Shown in pieces: positions 13,396-24,500 of a stretch of DNA of 64,000 bases. The position numbers and the translations under genes were made by a program. Source of the stretch: Hemibagrus wyckioides (taxonomy: Eukaryota > Chordata > Actinopteri > Siluriformes > Bagridae); NCBI RefSeq assembly GCF_019097595.1, contig NC_080715.1, positions 11,551,573 through 11,615,572 of the forward strand, written 5' to 3'. How positions within the stretch are numbered: the stretch's first letter is position 1; every line of letters begins with the position of its first letter. The notes beneath the pieces were generated by a model that searched no databases, was not told the origin of the DNA, and saw nothing but the letters and a program-made list of their open reading frames with translations.

Positions 13396-13794
13396 GACTA
13401 AATATTTTTTCTGTCTTCAGTAGTCATCAGGAAGACTCTGTCTGTAGTTAATCTATGGAAATCTGCAAATCCTGACACCATACTTGGCCATGTGCTCAGC
13501 AAATATGCTAATCAGAAGTCCTTGAACACCTTAAATATTTCCCTGAGCAGCTCCTCCTCCAGCCCCACAACACTGAACACTGGCACTCCCCAGGGCTATG
13601 TGCTTAGTACACTGCAGTTCACACTGCTGTGGACAACAGTTGTGGGCTTTATCAGAAATAATGATGAGGTCAGCATACAGCAAGGGGGTGAACCAGCTCT
13701 CTTAATGGTGTACAGACAACAAGCTGTCTCTTAATATTAAGACTAAAGAGATGATTGTTGATTTTAGGAGGACCTGAGCAGACCACTCTCCAAG
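13396..13794 (+). pseudogene. CR1/Rex1-like LINE reverse transcriptase remnant
   Basis: A degraded piece of a non-LTR reverse transcriptase. The frame starting at 13492 reads SLNTLNIS and later LNTGTPQGYVLSTLQFTLLW, which matches the RT block TGTPQGxVLSPxLF. It then jumps straight to TTVVGFIRNNDE. In intact relatives a catalytic F/Y-A-D-D segment lies between these two blocks; here it is deleted, so no active enzyme can be made. From about 13700 the trace continues in another frame (VYRQQAVS, then TDNKLSLN-like and VDFRRT-like residues), showing a frameshift. The 3' part of apparently the same LINE resumes at about 16040 after the DIRS-like segment. Confidence 0.75.
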
Positions 13795-13881
13795 TTCCCT
13801 TTTGAGGCTGAGGCTGTCTGAAACTCGTGAGAACACACACCAATTTTTAATTTGCCTGAGGGGAACAGGTGATGTAGCAGT

Positions 13882-14705
13882 GTGTGTCTGCAAGACCATA
13901 AAAGGGCATCTACCTCTGCTTTCACTTTGTGTGTTACGTGTCCTGGAGAACAGCATATGTGGTTGCATCTCAAGAAAGCTGTCTGCACACATTGCAAGAG
14001 CTTCCTGTCTGGCTTTATTCTCAAGCTAGGTGCCTGCTCCAGTGTGGTTTGGGTCCTGTGGCCGCTGATGCATCATTCCAACATGGGGCTCCCAAATGGA
14101 GCTTGCGAAAGTGAAGTGTGAAACAGGTTCCACGCTTTCTCTAGTGTACTCCACCAACTCTGGGGCTCCCAAAGATGATTCAGAAGTGCGTTCGGCAATG
14201 TCTTCTGATCCGAACAATCATTTAATGTTGTTTCCATGTAGGCGACAACATGTGGGTGATGGTTGTGCAGCCTTCTCAGCCAGTGGTGTTCGAAGAGGTG
14301 TTTGAGCTGATTACAAGCACAGTCAGCAAAATGAGAAAGAGTTGCCTAATGAGAAAGAGAGAGTCGCCTGCTTTAAGTTTGATAGCCACTTCCTAACATT
14401 TGGATGAACGCTATACTTAGGAAGATCGAAACTGGTGAGGGGCTAAACCCCGAGGCAGTGGCTGAACTCTGCCAAGCCGCAGATCTGGCCCTCCATGCCA
14501 CAACAGCCAAAATTTTATGGCAGCCATAGTAGCTACATATAGGCATGTATAGCTCAACCTTTTGGGGATTAGTGAGAAGGACAAGAGATTCCTCTTGGAT
14601 CCCCCAGTTTCTCCACAGGGCCTGTTTGGCAACGCTGTGAGCACCAGGCAACAGGACGCCAAGCGGTAGTTGGCAACTTTCAAGGGGTTGATCCCTTGCC
14701 AGTTT
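13882..14705 (+). pseudogene. DIRS gag-like remnant
   Basis: Pieces in several frames align in order with the gag-like protein of vertebrate DIRS elements as I know it. They are LCVTCPGEQHM with a downstream C-x-H-C (CTHC) at about 13925-14005, then WGSQRMEL-type sequence followed by ETGSTLSL and SEVRSAMSSDPN (about 14085-14215). Further on are GEGLNPEAVAEL followed by AADLALHAT (about 14430-14505), and FLLDPPVSPQGLFG near 14590-14631. Stops near 14527-14531 and frame changes between these blocks show that it is dead. Gag-like DIRS proteins form the particle that packages the RNA. Confidence 0.7.
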
Positions 14706-14799
14706 GTTCCAAAGGTGCATACTCTAGTATACTAAAGTATGGCCAGAACACAGGAAGTCCCCAGGTTCACTTTTGAAAAGGGTAAAGCCCACCTATATG

Positions 14800-15115
14800 G
14801 GGTCCATCCTTTTTGATTCAGCCCAGTCCCCACACAACTTGGCATCAGGCATGTATTTAGCCTTGACCCTGTGGTGGTCCGAGGGCAGTCAGGATCTAAG
14901 ATGCGTAAATAACTGGCTGATTCTAGCTTATTTGAGAATGGTAGCAGTGAGGCACTGAGGTGCCCCTCTTGCTCACATAAGGTGCCTGGGCTTCAATCTG
15001 AATACAGAAAAGAGTTTGCATTCTCCTAACAAGAAAGTCACTCTTCTAGGGTTGGTTTGGGATTGGGGCATAGTGAGACCCAGTTCTCACTTGTGTGTGC
15101 AGATTTTATCCTCAC
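14800..15115 (+). pseudogene. DIRS reverse transcriptase remnant
   Basis: The frame at 14773-14958 reads CVNNWLILAYLRMVAVRH at about 14902-14955. In active DIRS reverse transcriptases this site is Y-x-D-D-W-L-I-L-A; here the catalytic pair is replaced by N-N, so the active site is lost. The following sequence, in another frame after a stop, gives LGFNLNTEKS and LLGLVWDW (about 14985-15067), matching the LGLxLNxEKS...FLGxxWDS region. The upstream RT domain is largely deleted, because gag-like sequence ends only about 100-200 bases before. Confidence 0.7.
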
Positions 15116-15620
15116 CACTGTGAACAACCCCGGGCTAGATCAGTGCCAAGACCTATCTGTCCCCTGTATTCAGGGGTCCCTAGGACTCATCCCTAGGGAT
15201 CTTTGGTCTGACGCACATGAGATCATTTTGGTTCTGGCCAAAGGGCTGGGGCTTTCACCCCAGCAGTTGCCCATTCAATGTGGTCAAGGCCATTGCACCA
15301 TTTCTCTGTGGATAAGACCCCGGCCTTGCACCTTGGGTCCCAGTCTCAAGATGTTGTCTCACCTGTGTACCTCTTCTCTGATAACTCTGGAGGGTATACT
15401 CACCCCTCGTGGTGCTACGCTGGCTTGCCAGAGTCCAAAACGTAGGTCTGGTGCCAGAGCTTAGACCATACCCTCCAGAACTTAGACCATACCCTCCTCG
15501 ATGACGCTCATCGATCTTTGCCTTTGGGGTGAATGGCTGTCCCCCCTAACCAGGCATGTGGCACCCTTTGATTTGCCCCCAGAGGGGTACAGACTCATAG
15601 GCTCAGTTATCAAGGTTATC
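15115..15620 (+). pseudogene. DIRS RNase H / linker region remnant
   Basis: A 135-residue open frame (15057-15464) crosses this stretch but does not match the parent protein in one frame. Short traces resemble the DIRS region between reverse transcriptase and recombinase. A short tandem duplication (TTAGACCATACCCTCC twice at about 15461-15498) is present. Assignment rests mainly on position between better-supported DIRS remnants. Confidence 0.4.
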
Positions 15621-15624
15621 AAGA

Positions 15625-15905
15625 CCATCTTGAGCACTGGGGTTCCCTCAACCAGGGAACTTTAAGCCCTGAAATTGAGGCTTCCCTGCCCATGATGTGA
15701 GTCCATTGCCTGATTGGTGCAGTGCTGGAGCACCTTCAAGAATGTCTCTTGATTATGCTAGTCCCTGCTACTGTCAGGGTGTACCTCAGCCAGCTACACA
15801 CCCATCCTCTGGGCCTCCCTTGGGAGAAATTCCTCTGGTTTCTTGATTTTTTTCATGGTGCCAGAAGACTGAGGTCTGTTTGTAGATCACAAGCTCCTTT
15901 ATAGG
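15625..15905 (+). pseudogene. DIRS tyrosine recombinase N-terminal remnant
   Basis: A frame containing TILSTGVPSTREL (about 15630-15665) is followed by GAVLEHLQECL and VRVYLSQLHTHPLG, then FHGARRLRSVC (to about 15890). These align in order with the N-terminal, core-binding part of DIRS tyrosine recombinases (APSTRxLYxxK...VLEFLQ...TLKVYVAAIxAYH...FLxGxRRLRP). The catalytic C-terminal domain with its R-H-R-Y residues is absent, and stop codons interrupt the piece near 15662-15720. The presence of a recombinase in place of an integrase separates DIRS from LTR elements. Confidence 0.72.
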
Positions 15906-16039
15906 ACCTCTCAACCTCGCATGTTTTGCAAGCAAAGATTGCATGTTTTGTGCTGGTATAGGATACTCAGGACAGTGTAGGTCCACAAAACTTTTAGTCT
16001 GCCTTGGTGGCTGCAGTTCCACTCTCCTATCATCACAAC

Positions 16040-16615
16040 CTTCTACAGAGGTACATAAGAGAGTGCCCTGACTAGCTGTATCACCATGTGGTAAGGAAAC
16101 TGCACAGTCTCTGACTACAAGACCTTACAGCTGATGTGAAAAGGTGAAAAGTTCATCAGGGTTTCTCTACCCAACATCATCACATCACACTGCAACTCCT
16201 GCATCCACAAAGCTGCCAGTATTGTGAAGGACCCCTTTCCCACATCTCATGGATGCTTCACTGTCCTGCCATCTGGCAGGAAGTACAGGAGCATCCATAC
16301 CACCATCAGCAGATTCCACAACAGTTTCTTCCCTGAGGTAGTCAGATTACTCAGCATCCTGCTGCTTCCAAACACTCACCATGGATAGTCAAATACCAAG
16401 CTCAGTATGGACTCATACCTGCACTTTTGGAAGCAGCATCAGATACTTTATGAAATGCTAAACATATTGCAACTGTCTCACACTTGTGTATTTGCACTTT
16501 ATGTAGTCTTAAATACTGTTATGCATTGCCACATTGTCCTGGAGAAACAACATTCTGTTCCAATGTGTACAAGCTATGCAGAGGAATGACAATAAAAACC
16601 CACTTGACTTGATAA
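16040..16615 (+). mobile_element. LINE 3' region continuing after the DIRS-like segment
   Basis: Begins with ACCTTCTACAGAGG and runs through CTGTATCACCATGTGGTA, CATCCACAAAGCTGCC and ATTGTGAAGGACCCC, typical of the C-terminal end of CR1/Rex1-like ORF2. It then continues with the 3' UTR shared with 392-828 (CATCTGGCAG, CAACAGTTTCTTCCCTGAGG, CAAGCTATGCAGAGGAATG, AATAAAAACCCACTTGAC). About 400 or more bases expected between the RT remnant at 13794 and this point are missing, so the LINE itself has lost sequence as well as gaining an insertion. Confidence 0.78.
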
Positions 16616-19600
16616 GGAAGTCTGCATTACTCTACAATGTCAGTTTATATTAAGGATAAAAGTGTTGAAAACAATCATAACAATCATAACATAACTTTGG
16701 TCTATGACAAATTGGATCCCCTACTTCTTAAGAATGCTCTGGGGAATTATTAAGTACTCAGAATATCTCTAGGTTTTGAACAAGTACTAATGAAATCTTT
16801 AAGTCTTTAAGTTCATCTAAAGTTCCTTAGCCACAAAAACCCATTATAGAGAGATAGCACTGGCGAGCAGTACTGATGAACACCAATATGCCCATCAGGG
16901 GAACATTGATTTTCTGCACTAATGAGGTGTAACTTTGTTCTTAGACAGGCGAATGAGGAGAAAATCTTTAAAACAGCAAAAAAGTTGCCAACTTGGGCCT
17001 CAACGATTTAATTTTTGTTTTGCTGCTTGAGTCACCTCCCTAAACTAAATCCTTTATCTTATGGAAACCTGCCTGTGATATACACAATAAGCAAATGTAC
17101 CAGTGGAATATTCTTTAAAATGTATTATGAAAATGGTACATCATAGCTTAATACCATGATATGAAACAGAAAAATGTTATTTTGTTAACACACAGTTAAA
17201 AACTGTGCCAGAGTTTTTCAGCTATTTTTAAAGCTCACATCTGCAAGTCACATCTGAAAAAAAGTTCTTTCTCCAAATTCCTCTATACAGACTTTAAGGC
17301 CGTTTTGCACCAGACATGTCATGTCAAGCGTTGCGTGGAGCACCATGTAATGCATCGCATCAAGTCCATTTTAAAAAGCATTTCAATCTGCACCTGCCAC
17401 ATCACTGGTGCACTAATGATGCGTCAAATTCCAGCCCTTATTTTACACTTTGGTCTTATTCTGTACTTTCTCGTGGATACGCTCATAGATAAAGCATAAA
17501 CTCAATAGGAATCTACTGGACTCTCAAAACCACTTTTTTAATAGGCCATGCATTTTATTTACAATAACATTCTGCAAAGATATCATGACTGTGCAACCTG
17601 TAGTTGCCTAGCAAAGTGCTTGTATGCTCTGCTACTCATTTTACACCAATATGCAGAAACACAAACATTCCAGCTGTTCATTGTCATGCTGTCTTGCCCT
17701 GTTTTTTAACTGAATGTTTTGATAAAATACAGGTGGAAGATTGCTACAGACAAAATAGTCTTAGTACTGAAGGCTTGAAAGAAAAGCGACTTTTTTTTTA
17801 AAAGAAAAAAGTATTCTTTTTTATTTGGTTTTTAGGTGCTTCACATCCAGTTCATTATATTAGAGTGCTCTTTTTAAGAGTTTGGCAATAACTTTGCAGC
17901 AGTCTGGAGCAGATCTTGTTCCAACAATCTATTATGTAAACCTGTATAGCAATGTGAGTTACAAACTGATGGACATTTATACAGGAAACTAAGGCGCTAA
18001 TGAGCAAAAGGTGAGTGTTATAAGCTGGAAAAGCTAAAATAGTTTGAATCCAAACTTTCTTTTCAATTAAAGGTATGTGTATGGCAAAAAAGAAGACAAA
18101 ACCCAGCAGGATATTAGCATTAGCATACCCAGCACCACCTGTTAAAACTGTTGATTTAACTGATGCCAAAGGGGCATGCTTGATTTGCCCATCAAATGCT
18201 CCTTGACCCTGCCAGGTTGAGTTGTGATCTGATTACACACTTCCCTGGCTGTGAGGTGGAGGTGTGGGGTTTGGGGGGGTGGGGTTGTCTGCAAGTATTC
18301 GCGTGTCTTGACCAGCCTGTCCTGGCAAGCTCTTTTTTTTTGGATCAATGTGCCCAGGGTGATATCAAAAACCCTGGTGTTGTGACTGCGCTTGTAGAGT
18401 TGGCATTGTGCAGTGCCCTGGAATGGCACAATGGCTCAGCGGGCAAGGAACACAGCAGGGGTTTGGAAGCAGCTGCAGCACTGGTCTTCATGATGCCTGC
18501 ACCGATACAATAGCCCAGCAGGGCACTTCAGCACAGGCACACAAACTGCCTGCAGTGTGTCAAAAAGAAAGCAGATATGTAAAGCAGCGAATGATGAAGA
18601 AAAATACGTGGAGAAAGATGTGAAAATTATATATAAATATATATATGCAAAGAGAGAAAGAGAGATCATGTTCTCATAGGCATATTTCCATAAAAGGGAC
18701 GCAAGCTCTGGCAGCCATTCATACCATTCTCATGCATTACCTCAATGTACAAACATTTTCTATTACTATCTTTTTCCTTATTTATTTATTTACTTGCAAG
18801 CAAAGTAAACAAGTGACTGGTAACCCCTGAGACACATTAACATGCAGGAAGCTAGGAAAGTTTGCCACCTCATTGGATGACATCATATGTGAGATGATGG
18901 AGAGCATGTTTTATAGTAACTTTTATGGACCATTTTCCCAGTGTATTACAGAGAGCTACAGTCCAGTCAATCAAGCTGTCATTCTGTCTGTCTTAATCCC
19001 TTAACCCAGAGGAGCTCAGCCAGAAACGGTCGTCATAGACGTTTTGGTTTCAGGATCCTGACCCTGTCTGTTTAAGCAGTCCTGTGTGACAAGGCTGCTT
19101 TTTTGGGTAATAGAAATTTTAATTCTAGATGCTATGAGGCTCATAAATCAAACTTTGCTTTTCACTCCAAACCAATCTGATCCATCAGTGAAGCAGGATT
19201 ACTCATATTCCTGATGTGTATTTTTCTCTGCATAACAGCCTCAAATTTTCCTCTCAGTGTCTCAGTAAAGTTGAAAAAAAAAAAAACTTCAAATAATTAT
19301 CTGAAATTAGCTCAGATCCATGTTTACACTTATTCACCTTGCATGCTCTCCACAGCTGCAGATCTGTCTATTTATCCACAAAACCTTGTGTTTAATCCTG
19401 CTTAATTCTTCTTTATGAAAAACCCTCCATCGCCAATTAATGTGGAAAATATAGATGGAAAGAAGGAGATCAGCCACACAAAGCACACATCTGTCAAAAC
19501 TTCAGAGTCTGTGACAGAGTAATACCCGGTCTTAAAAGATAAGACTCTAGCTCCAAACCCATTTAACCTTTGCAGACCCTTTTCAAAAGGATACTAGTGA

Positions 19601-20764
19601 GGTTTTAAACAGAAAATAAATAACTATGAACAGAAATGTTCATGAACTTAATGTTTGCTGATATGACTGGGATTATAGTGAGTAGCTCTGGCTTTTGTGG
19701 GTTTGTCTGGGTGCACTTTTTATACCAAAGAGAATTGTTTGGGTCATAGCTTGGTGTGTGTGCTCCTATAGACAATATAAACTGATGAAAGGTGAGATTT
19801 ATTTTGTGACGTTTTGCATAGTTAGGATTAGTAGTTATAAACATTTACACAAGCTAGTTTCAATTCATCCTTAGACAAACCACTCATGTCGTTTTCTTGC
19901 CTGTGACAAACTGACACGTTATTCAGAGAAGATCTCCTCTAATTTACACAGGGAAAACCAGACAGGGCTCTATCAGACTGGATAATTATTGCTGAAAGCA
20001 CCTTCTCACCTTGTCTGTCCAACAGAAACATGCTGTGGCATCTCCTTACCTAACCAGCAACAAAAATAGCATGGATTCTTCCGTCAAGACTTGCAATTTG
20101 TCATCCATTTTGACAGAATGTTTAGAAATACCGGCTTGATTTATTGACAAAGAATGAAGAATGGATAGAGTTCTGTGTACCTCTGACATGAGACTAATGA
20201 CTTGGGTATGTCATAATATTGATCATTGTGGTATTTAGCCTATTATGTATTCCTAGATTTCAATAACTGTCACTCTCATGGCACAGGCATTGTATGAGTG
20301 TTAACTGTAGATGTCTGGCTAGGCCCCGTCGTGTTCAAGAAAATCTTTGGCATGCTGTTGAAAGCTGAATTTGGTCTCTGTTTATGTTTTTGGAGGGAAC
20401 ACAAGTATCTTCCCTTAATTACGTAGGACTAACAGGGCCTCAATGAGCCGTAAAGCCTCTATTGTTTGAGGAGTGGTTCCCCTGTCAGAGGCTTAGGCAA
20501 ACTTTGATTTAAAACTAGAAGAACAAGCACACAAGACCAACATTGAAACCAAAGTGATGGGTAGATGGAAAAAAGACTGAGACATACTGAGAGCATACAC
20601 AATAAAGACAATCCTGGTTGTCCACAAAATAAGAGATTGCCTTGCATGTTATCTTTTTTCTAACATGGAGCATATGTGAAAAAGTTTGTTTTAAGAAGAA
20701 CTTTATGAATAGTATGAAGAGAAGACTAGTTAGTTATACAAAAAAGTCCACTTCACTTTAATAC
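16616..20764. other. gene-free stretch, unique sequence
   Basis: No gene supported. At 17295-17345 a GGCCGTTTTGCACCAGACATG motif with TGCGT-rich sequence recalls one end of fish non-autonomous DNA elements, but no matching second end was found. 18190-18560 is comparatively G+C-rich with a G run. Short open frames here show no recognisable protein. Confidence 0.45.
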
Positions 20765-21438
20765 TGAACCAATTTCATACTGCTTTATAAAGTTTTGGGG
20801 CATTTTACTTTTTTTTGTTAAAGATTAGAGTGATACCATTTTATTTTAAGTCCAAACACAAACCCACAACTCATAAATGTCTCAAGATAATCTACCACTG
20901 CCATGCTTCACTGTATGAATGGTATTCTCAGAGTGATGGGCAGTGCTGAGTTTTCAGCGGTCATTACTCTCATTTATATGCCATAGTGAAAGAAAAATTA
21001 CACTTTGGTCTATCTAGGCAAGCGAGGTTTTTCCGAATGTTTGCTGAATTACCAACATGATCTTTGGTCTTCTATGTTTGTCCTATGAACAGCTTCTGTG
21101 ATCTGAGCTGTAGACTCCTACTCTCCTTGAGAGTTACCCTTCGCCTGTTGGTTAATGCCATCCTCACCTGGTCACTGATTTTGGTGTGTGGCCTACTTTT
21201 TAAGTTGAACCAGATTATTAATAAAATTATAGATTTTATTATATATAAAAATATATATATATTAGAAATAATGGTGCTGTGTGGGATGTTCAGTCTTCAA
21301 ATGCCTGATTGATACATTTCCTGAAATGCTTGACAACACCGGTTGTCTAACATAATCTGGGGATATCAGGAAGAAGTGTATTAATATTGAGATTTCATGG
21401 TTTCACAACAATACATGTGAATATTTATGCAACCACTC

Positions 21439-21440
<2 letters not shown>
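20765..21440 (-). mobile_element. decayed Tc1-like transposon fragment, minus orientation
   Basis: Several blocks match, in the antisense direction, a fish Tc1-like transposase gene known from memory. They include CCATGCTTCACTGTATGAATG and GGTATTCTCAGAGTGATGGG at about 20900-20942, then TGTCCTATGAACAG (21080-21093) with AGCTGTAGACTCC and AGAGTTACC, and CTGTTGGTTAATGCC. At the far side, TGAATATTTATGCAACCACT (21419-21438) resembles the outer end of such elements. The coding frame is completely destroyed. It abuts the TA tract at 21443. Confidence 0.55.

Positions 21441-21442
<2 letters not shown>

Positions 21443-21523
<81 letters not shown>
21443..21523. repeat. (TA)n microsatellite
   Basis: Uninterrupted TA run of about 81 bases. 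It lies at the end of the decayed Tc1-like fragment; TA is the insertion target of this superfamily. Confidence 0.98.
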
Positions 21524-21526
<3 letters not shown>

Positions 21527-24500
21527 ACTATAGCTAGACTCTGTAAACAGCCTTACTCATTGAGTTATGTATAATTTGAGTGTTGTTGCAGAGAATCTAC
21601 GATGGACAGTAGCAGGTAGCAAAGGTAATAGACGAAGAGGAAAAACAGATGCATGTTTATATATTCACTCTGTTGATGATATTTTCATTATTATTCATTG
21701 AAGAGAAATATAAGCACAGAAACAGGAAAGCTAAATATACACAAAAACAACAAAAGCAGACATTGTTTTACTTACTTACAAGATGTTTTCCACAGTAGCC
21801 GTGGCAAAGCACCCACATAAGTGCCAGTTTCAATAATGGTCTGCCTAACATCTCCTAAACTGATAATTAAGGAGCAGACAATTCTTGACTAAGGTAATTC
21901 AGAGCTACTGCTCACCTGACTTGGTTTTAACCATGCTTAAAACACAGGCTTTCTGTACTCCCTGTGCTCTTCCACTTCCTTGTGCTCTTTTAATATGAAC
22001 CTGGAGATGTCTAATATATTTAAAGTGATGAGTTAGATCAGAAGAGTCTGTTTTCTATTATTTTATCCCTTCAAAGTGCTGTCAGGTTACACTCTAGCCA
22101 CATCAAATGCAGCTCCTGAAGTATGTAACCCATTTCTCTTGCTTTTTGTCTAAATCTGGATCTACCTAAATAGAAGATATTTGTCTTTGTTTTTACTGCT
22201 TGTTATATTTGGATGCAAAAAGTACTGCATGGATTTCACCTATCTAAACAGAACTTTCTGTTCCGCATCATGGTATTTTTTGGATTCTAATAAAAAAAGA
22301 ATGACTGCCTTAATATTGTCTTGCAAAGGTTGTGTTCTGAATTGTTTATAGAATGCAGGGTGAATCTATCTCTTTTTTTTTCTGTTCTGCTCGCCATGCT
22401 TTTGGCTTTGCTGCACAATGTGAGCATAAGTAAAGGTGAAAGCTAGCTAAAATTTCTCACCTTACATCAGAAGAGAATGACCAGTACCACTCCTGGTACT
22501 TCTATAATTCCCGGTACCTCTACAAAATTAACATATTAGACTGTGGTTAGAAAATGATTTGCTTTGTTGAAAATGTATTGTATGTTAATTAGCCTGAACA
22601 TAGTCCATCAGTGAAGACATTTATGGTATCTAAATATATTTCTTTATCTTTGCAATAGGATAATACAAGACTAATGTTGGTATCAAGTCAGTGATGTTAA
22701 GAGCTCAGAGCTCAGTTCAGTATCAAAAGGTCACCATTTGGCTCAGTGAAATGATTTGCACATACAGTACAGTATTAGTAGGAAAAAGCCAAAAACACAC
22801 AAACAACTGCTACTTGATTTCTGCTGAAAAAGCATAGGGCTCTAGCTTCAAGTTGCTTTGTAATATACTTTTATATACTTTTTCCATTTTTATAGGGAAG
22901 TGTGGAAAGCATGTGTGGAAAGCACTATCTGTCATGTTTGCCCTCACTTTAACACTTTAAACTCCATGGCTCAGGCTTACATACCTCATTTAGTTGACTA
23001 CAGAATTTACCTTTGTCTGTAATTGTCACTCTAATTCCTTAATAATTCATAGTATGAATTTAATTGGAGTTCAAGGAACTGTCCTAATTTAACTAATTAA
23101 GCTGTTAACAATTAAAAGTCCTTTATTACTCTTTTTTACTCACTACATTTTTTCTATTTTCATTTGTCATCTCAACTCTATAAAGATTTCAAAGGTTTCA
23201 AAAGTCAAAGCATTTGTTTTTTAAAGAAGTTGACTTTGATGGCTAACAACAAATCTAAATGATAACAGATCTGATAACAAGAATACCTAATATCCATCGC
23301 TCTAATCTATCAGCTGCTGTGAACACTTATCAAGCTAGTTTTTATAGTTCGAGTTATTGTGACGATAACTAACATTTGAGTGATTAGGAATAAAGCCGGT
23401 GTTGGTTCGCTTTAGGTAATGTTTTCTACGTTTATTTGTGAAAGAGGAAAAACTCTTTTACCACCAGTAATTAAAATCAGTGAGTGATTGAGACAGATTT
23501 TTTTGTTCACTTTAACTTTAGTGAAAGATCTGAAGCTAAAACTTTTTTTAGGCCTACTGCATGTTGCAGTTCTAATTCTCCTAAACTCCTAATTCCTTCA
23601 GCAATTCTGACAAATCTGGACTTAATCTGCAACTAACAATCCACATATTTGCAATCCCTTCAGTTTGTTGTAATAGATCCATCTTTCTCATTTCCACAGA
23701 GAATAGTTGTGTGGGTTTCACAAGCTTGTTTGCATAAAACTATCACATAATGACAGCAGCCTACACAACTGGCTGGGGTTGTTTTATTTAAGCTCAACTC
23801 TTCAGCTGGAGTAGGAGTTTAAGGTCATTCGAAAAAGCTTGGTAAATGCTGAGTAATGGCACAAGGAAAACTAATCAAAGTGTGTAATAACACAAAATTG
23901 TGGGATATTCTTTTATTGCAGCAAACCCATATTTTACAGAAGAAGTACAAGTCTTACTATGACAGCAGCAGATGCTTCCAGAGAAGGTTCATTTTAGCTG
24001 CCACTGCCTAAACAAAAACAGCATCAGTGTTTTTACACTTATACACTGCACTTATACATGAATTAGTAAAGGCCTTTCATTCTGGGCAGACCATGCACTA
24101 AATCATGTCAGACAGCAGCATAACATTTAAATCATAACCACTTGTTTGCTCAAGCTTAATACCAGACCGTTTATTTTACATTTGGGGTTTGATTAAAACC
24201 ATTCCCAGGTTAGAGCATTGTGAAAAAGCTGACTCCTATTTGTTTTTGCTCTAAACTGTTACTTCTATTCACACATATCCATCTCAAAAGCAGTTTGTGC
24301 AGGACTGCAGTTAACCAACATTCATAAACATGTCCCAAGTGCTAAGATGTGGAAAATAGTGCCGAAATGGTGATATATTTGCAATATATCACAGAAAAAG
24401 CCGGTTATAGGAAACTGTGGGTGTCCTACAGATATGTTATTAATGTTCTTTATCAGAGATTACACTGATTTTAGCCAAGGTAAGGTAAGGAAGAAAACAT

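Larger units (their letters stand above)
13797..16035 (+). mobile_element. decayed DIRS-type retrotransposon inside the LINE
   Basis: About 2.2 kb carrying, in order, remnants resembling the gag-like, reverse transcriptase and tyrosine recombinase proteins of DIRS elements. It lies between RT and 3'-end pieces of a LINE, both on the plus strand, so insertion of the DIRS element into the LINE is the simplest reading. The element is far shorter than an intact DIRS element (usually 5-6 kb) and is full of stops and frameshifts. The split direct or inverted termini typical of DIRS were not identified, so both edges are approximate. Confidence 0.75.

Noticed and set aside
17295..17475. Possible end of a non-autonomous DNA element (GGCCGTTTTGCACCAGACATG)
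   Set aside because: No matching inverted end or target duplication found nearby; kept only as a note.
18190..18560. Possible CpG island or promoter
   Set aside because: G-rich and less AT-rich, but with few CpG dinucleotides and no adjacent exon or TATA/initiator arrangement.
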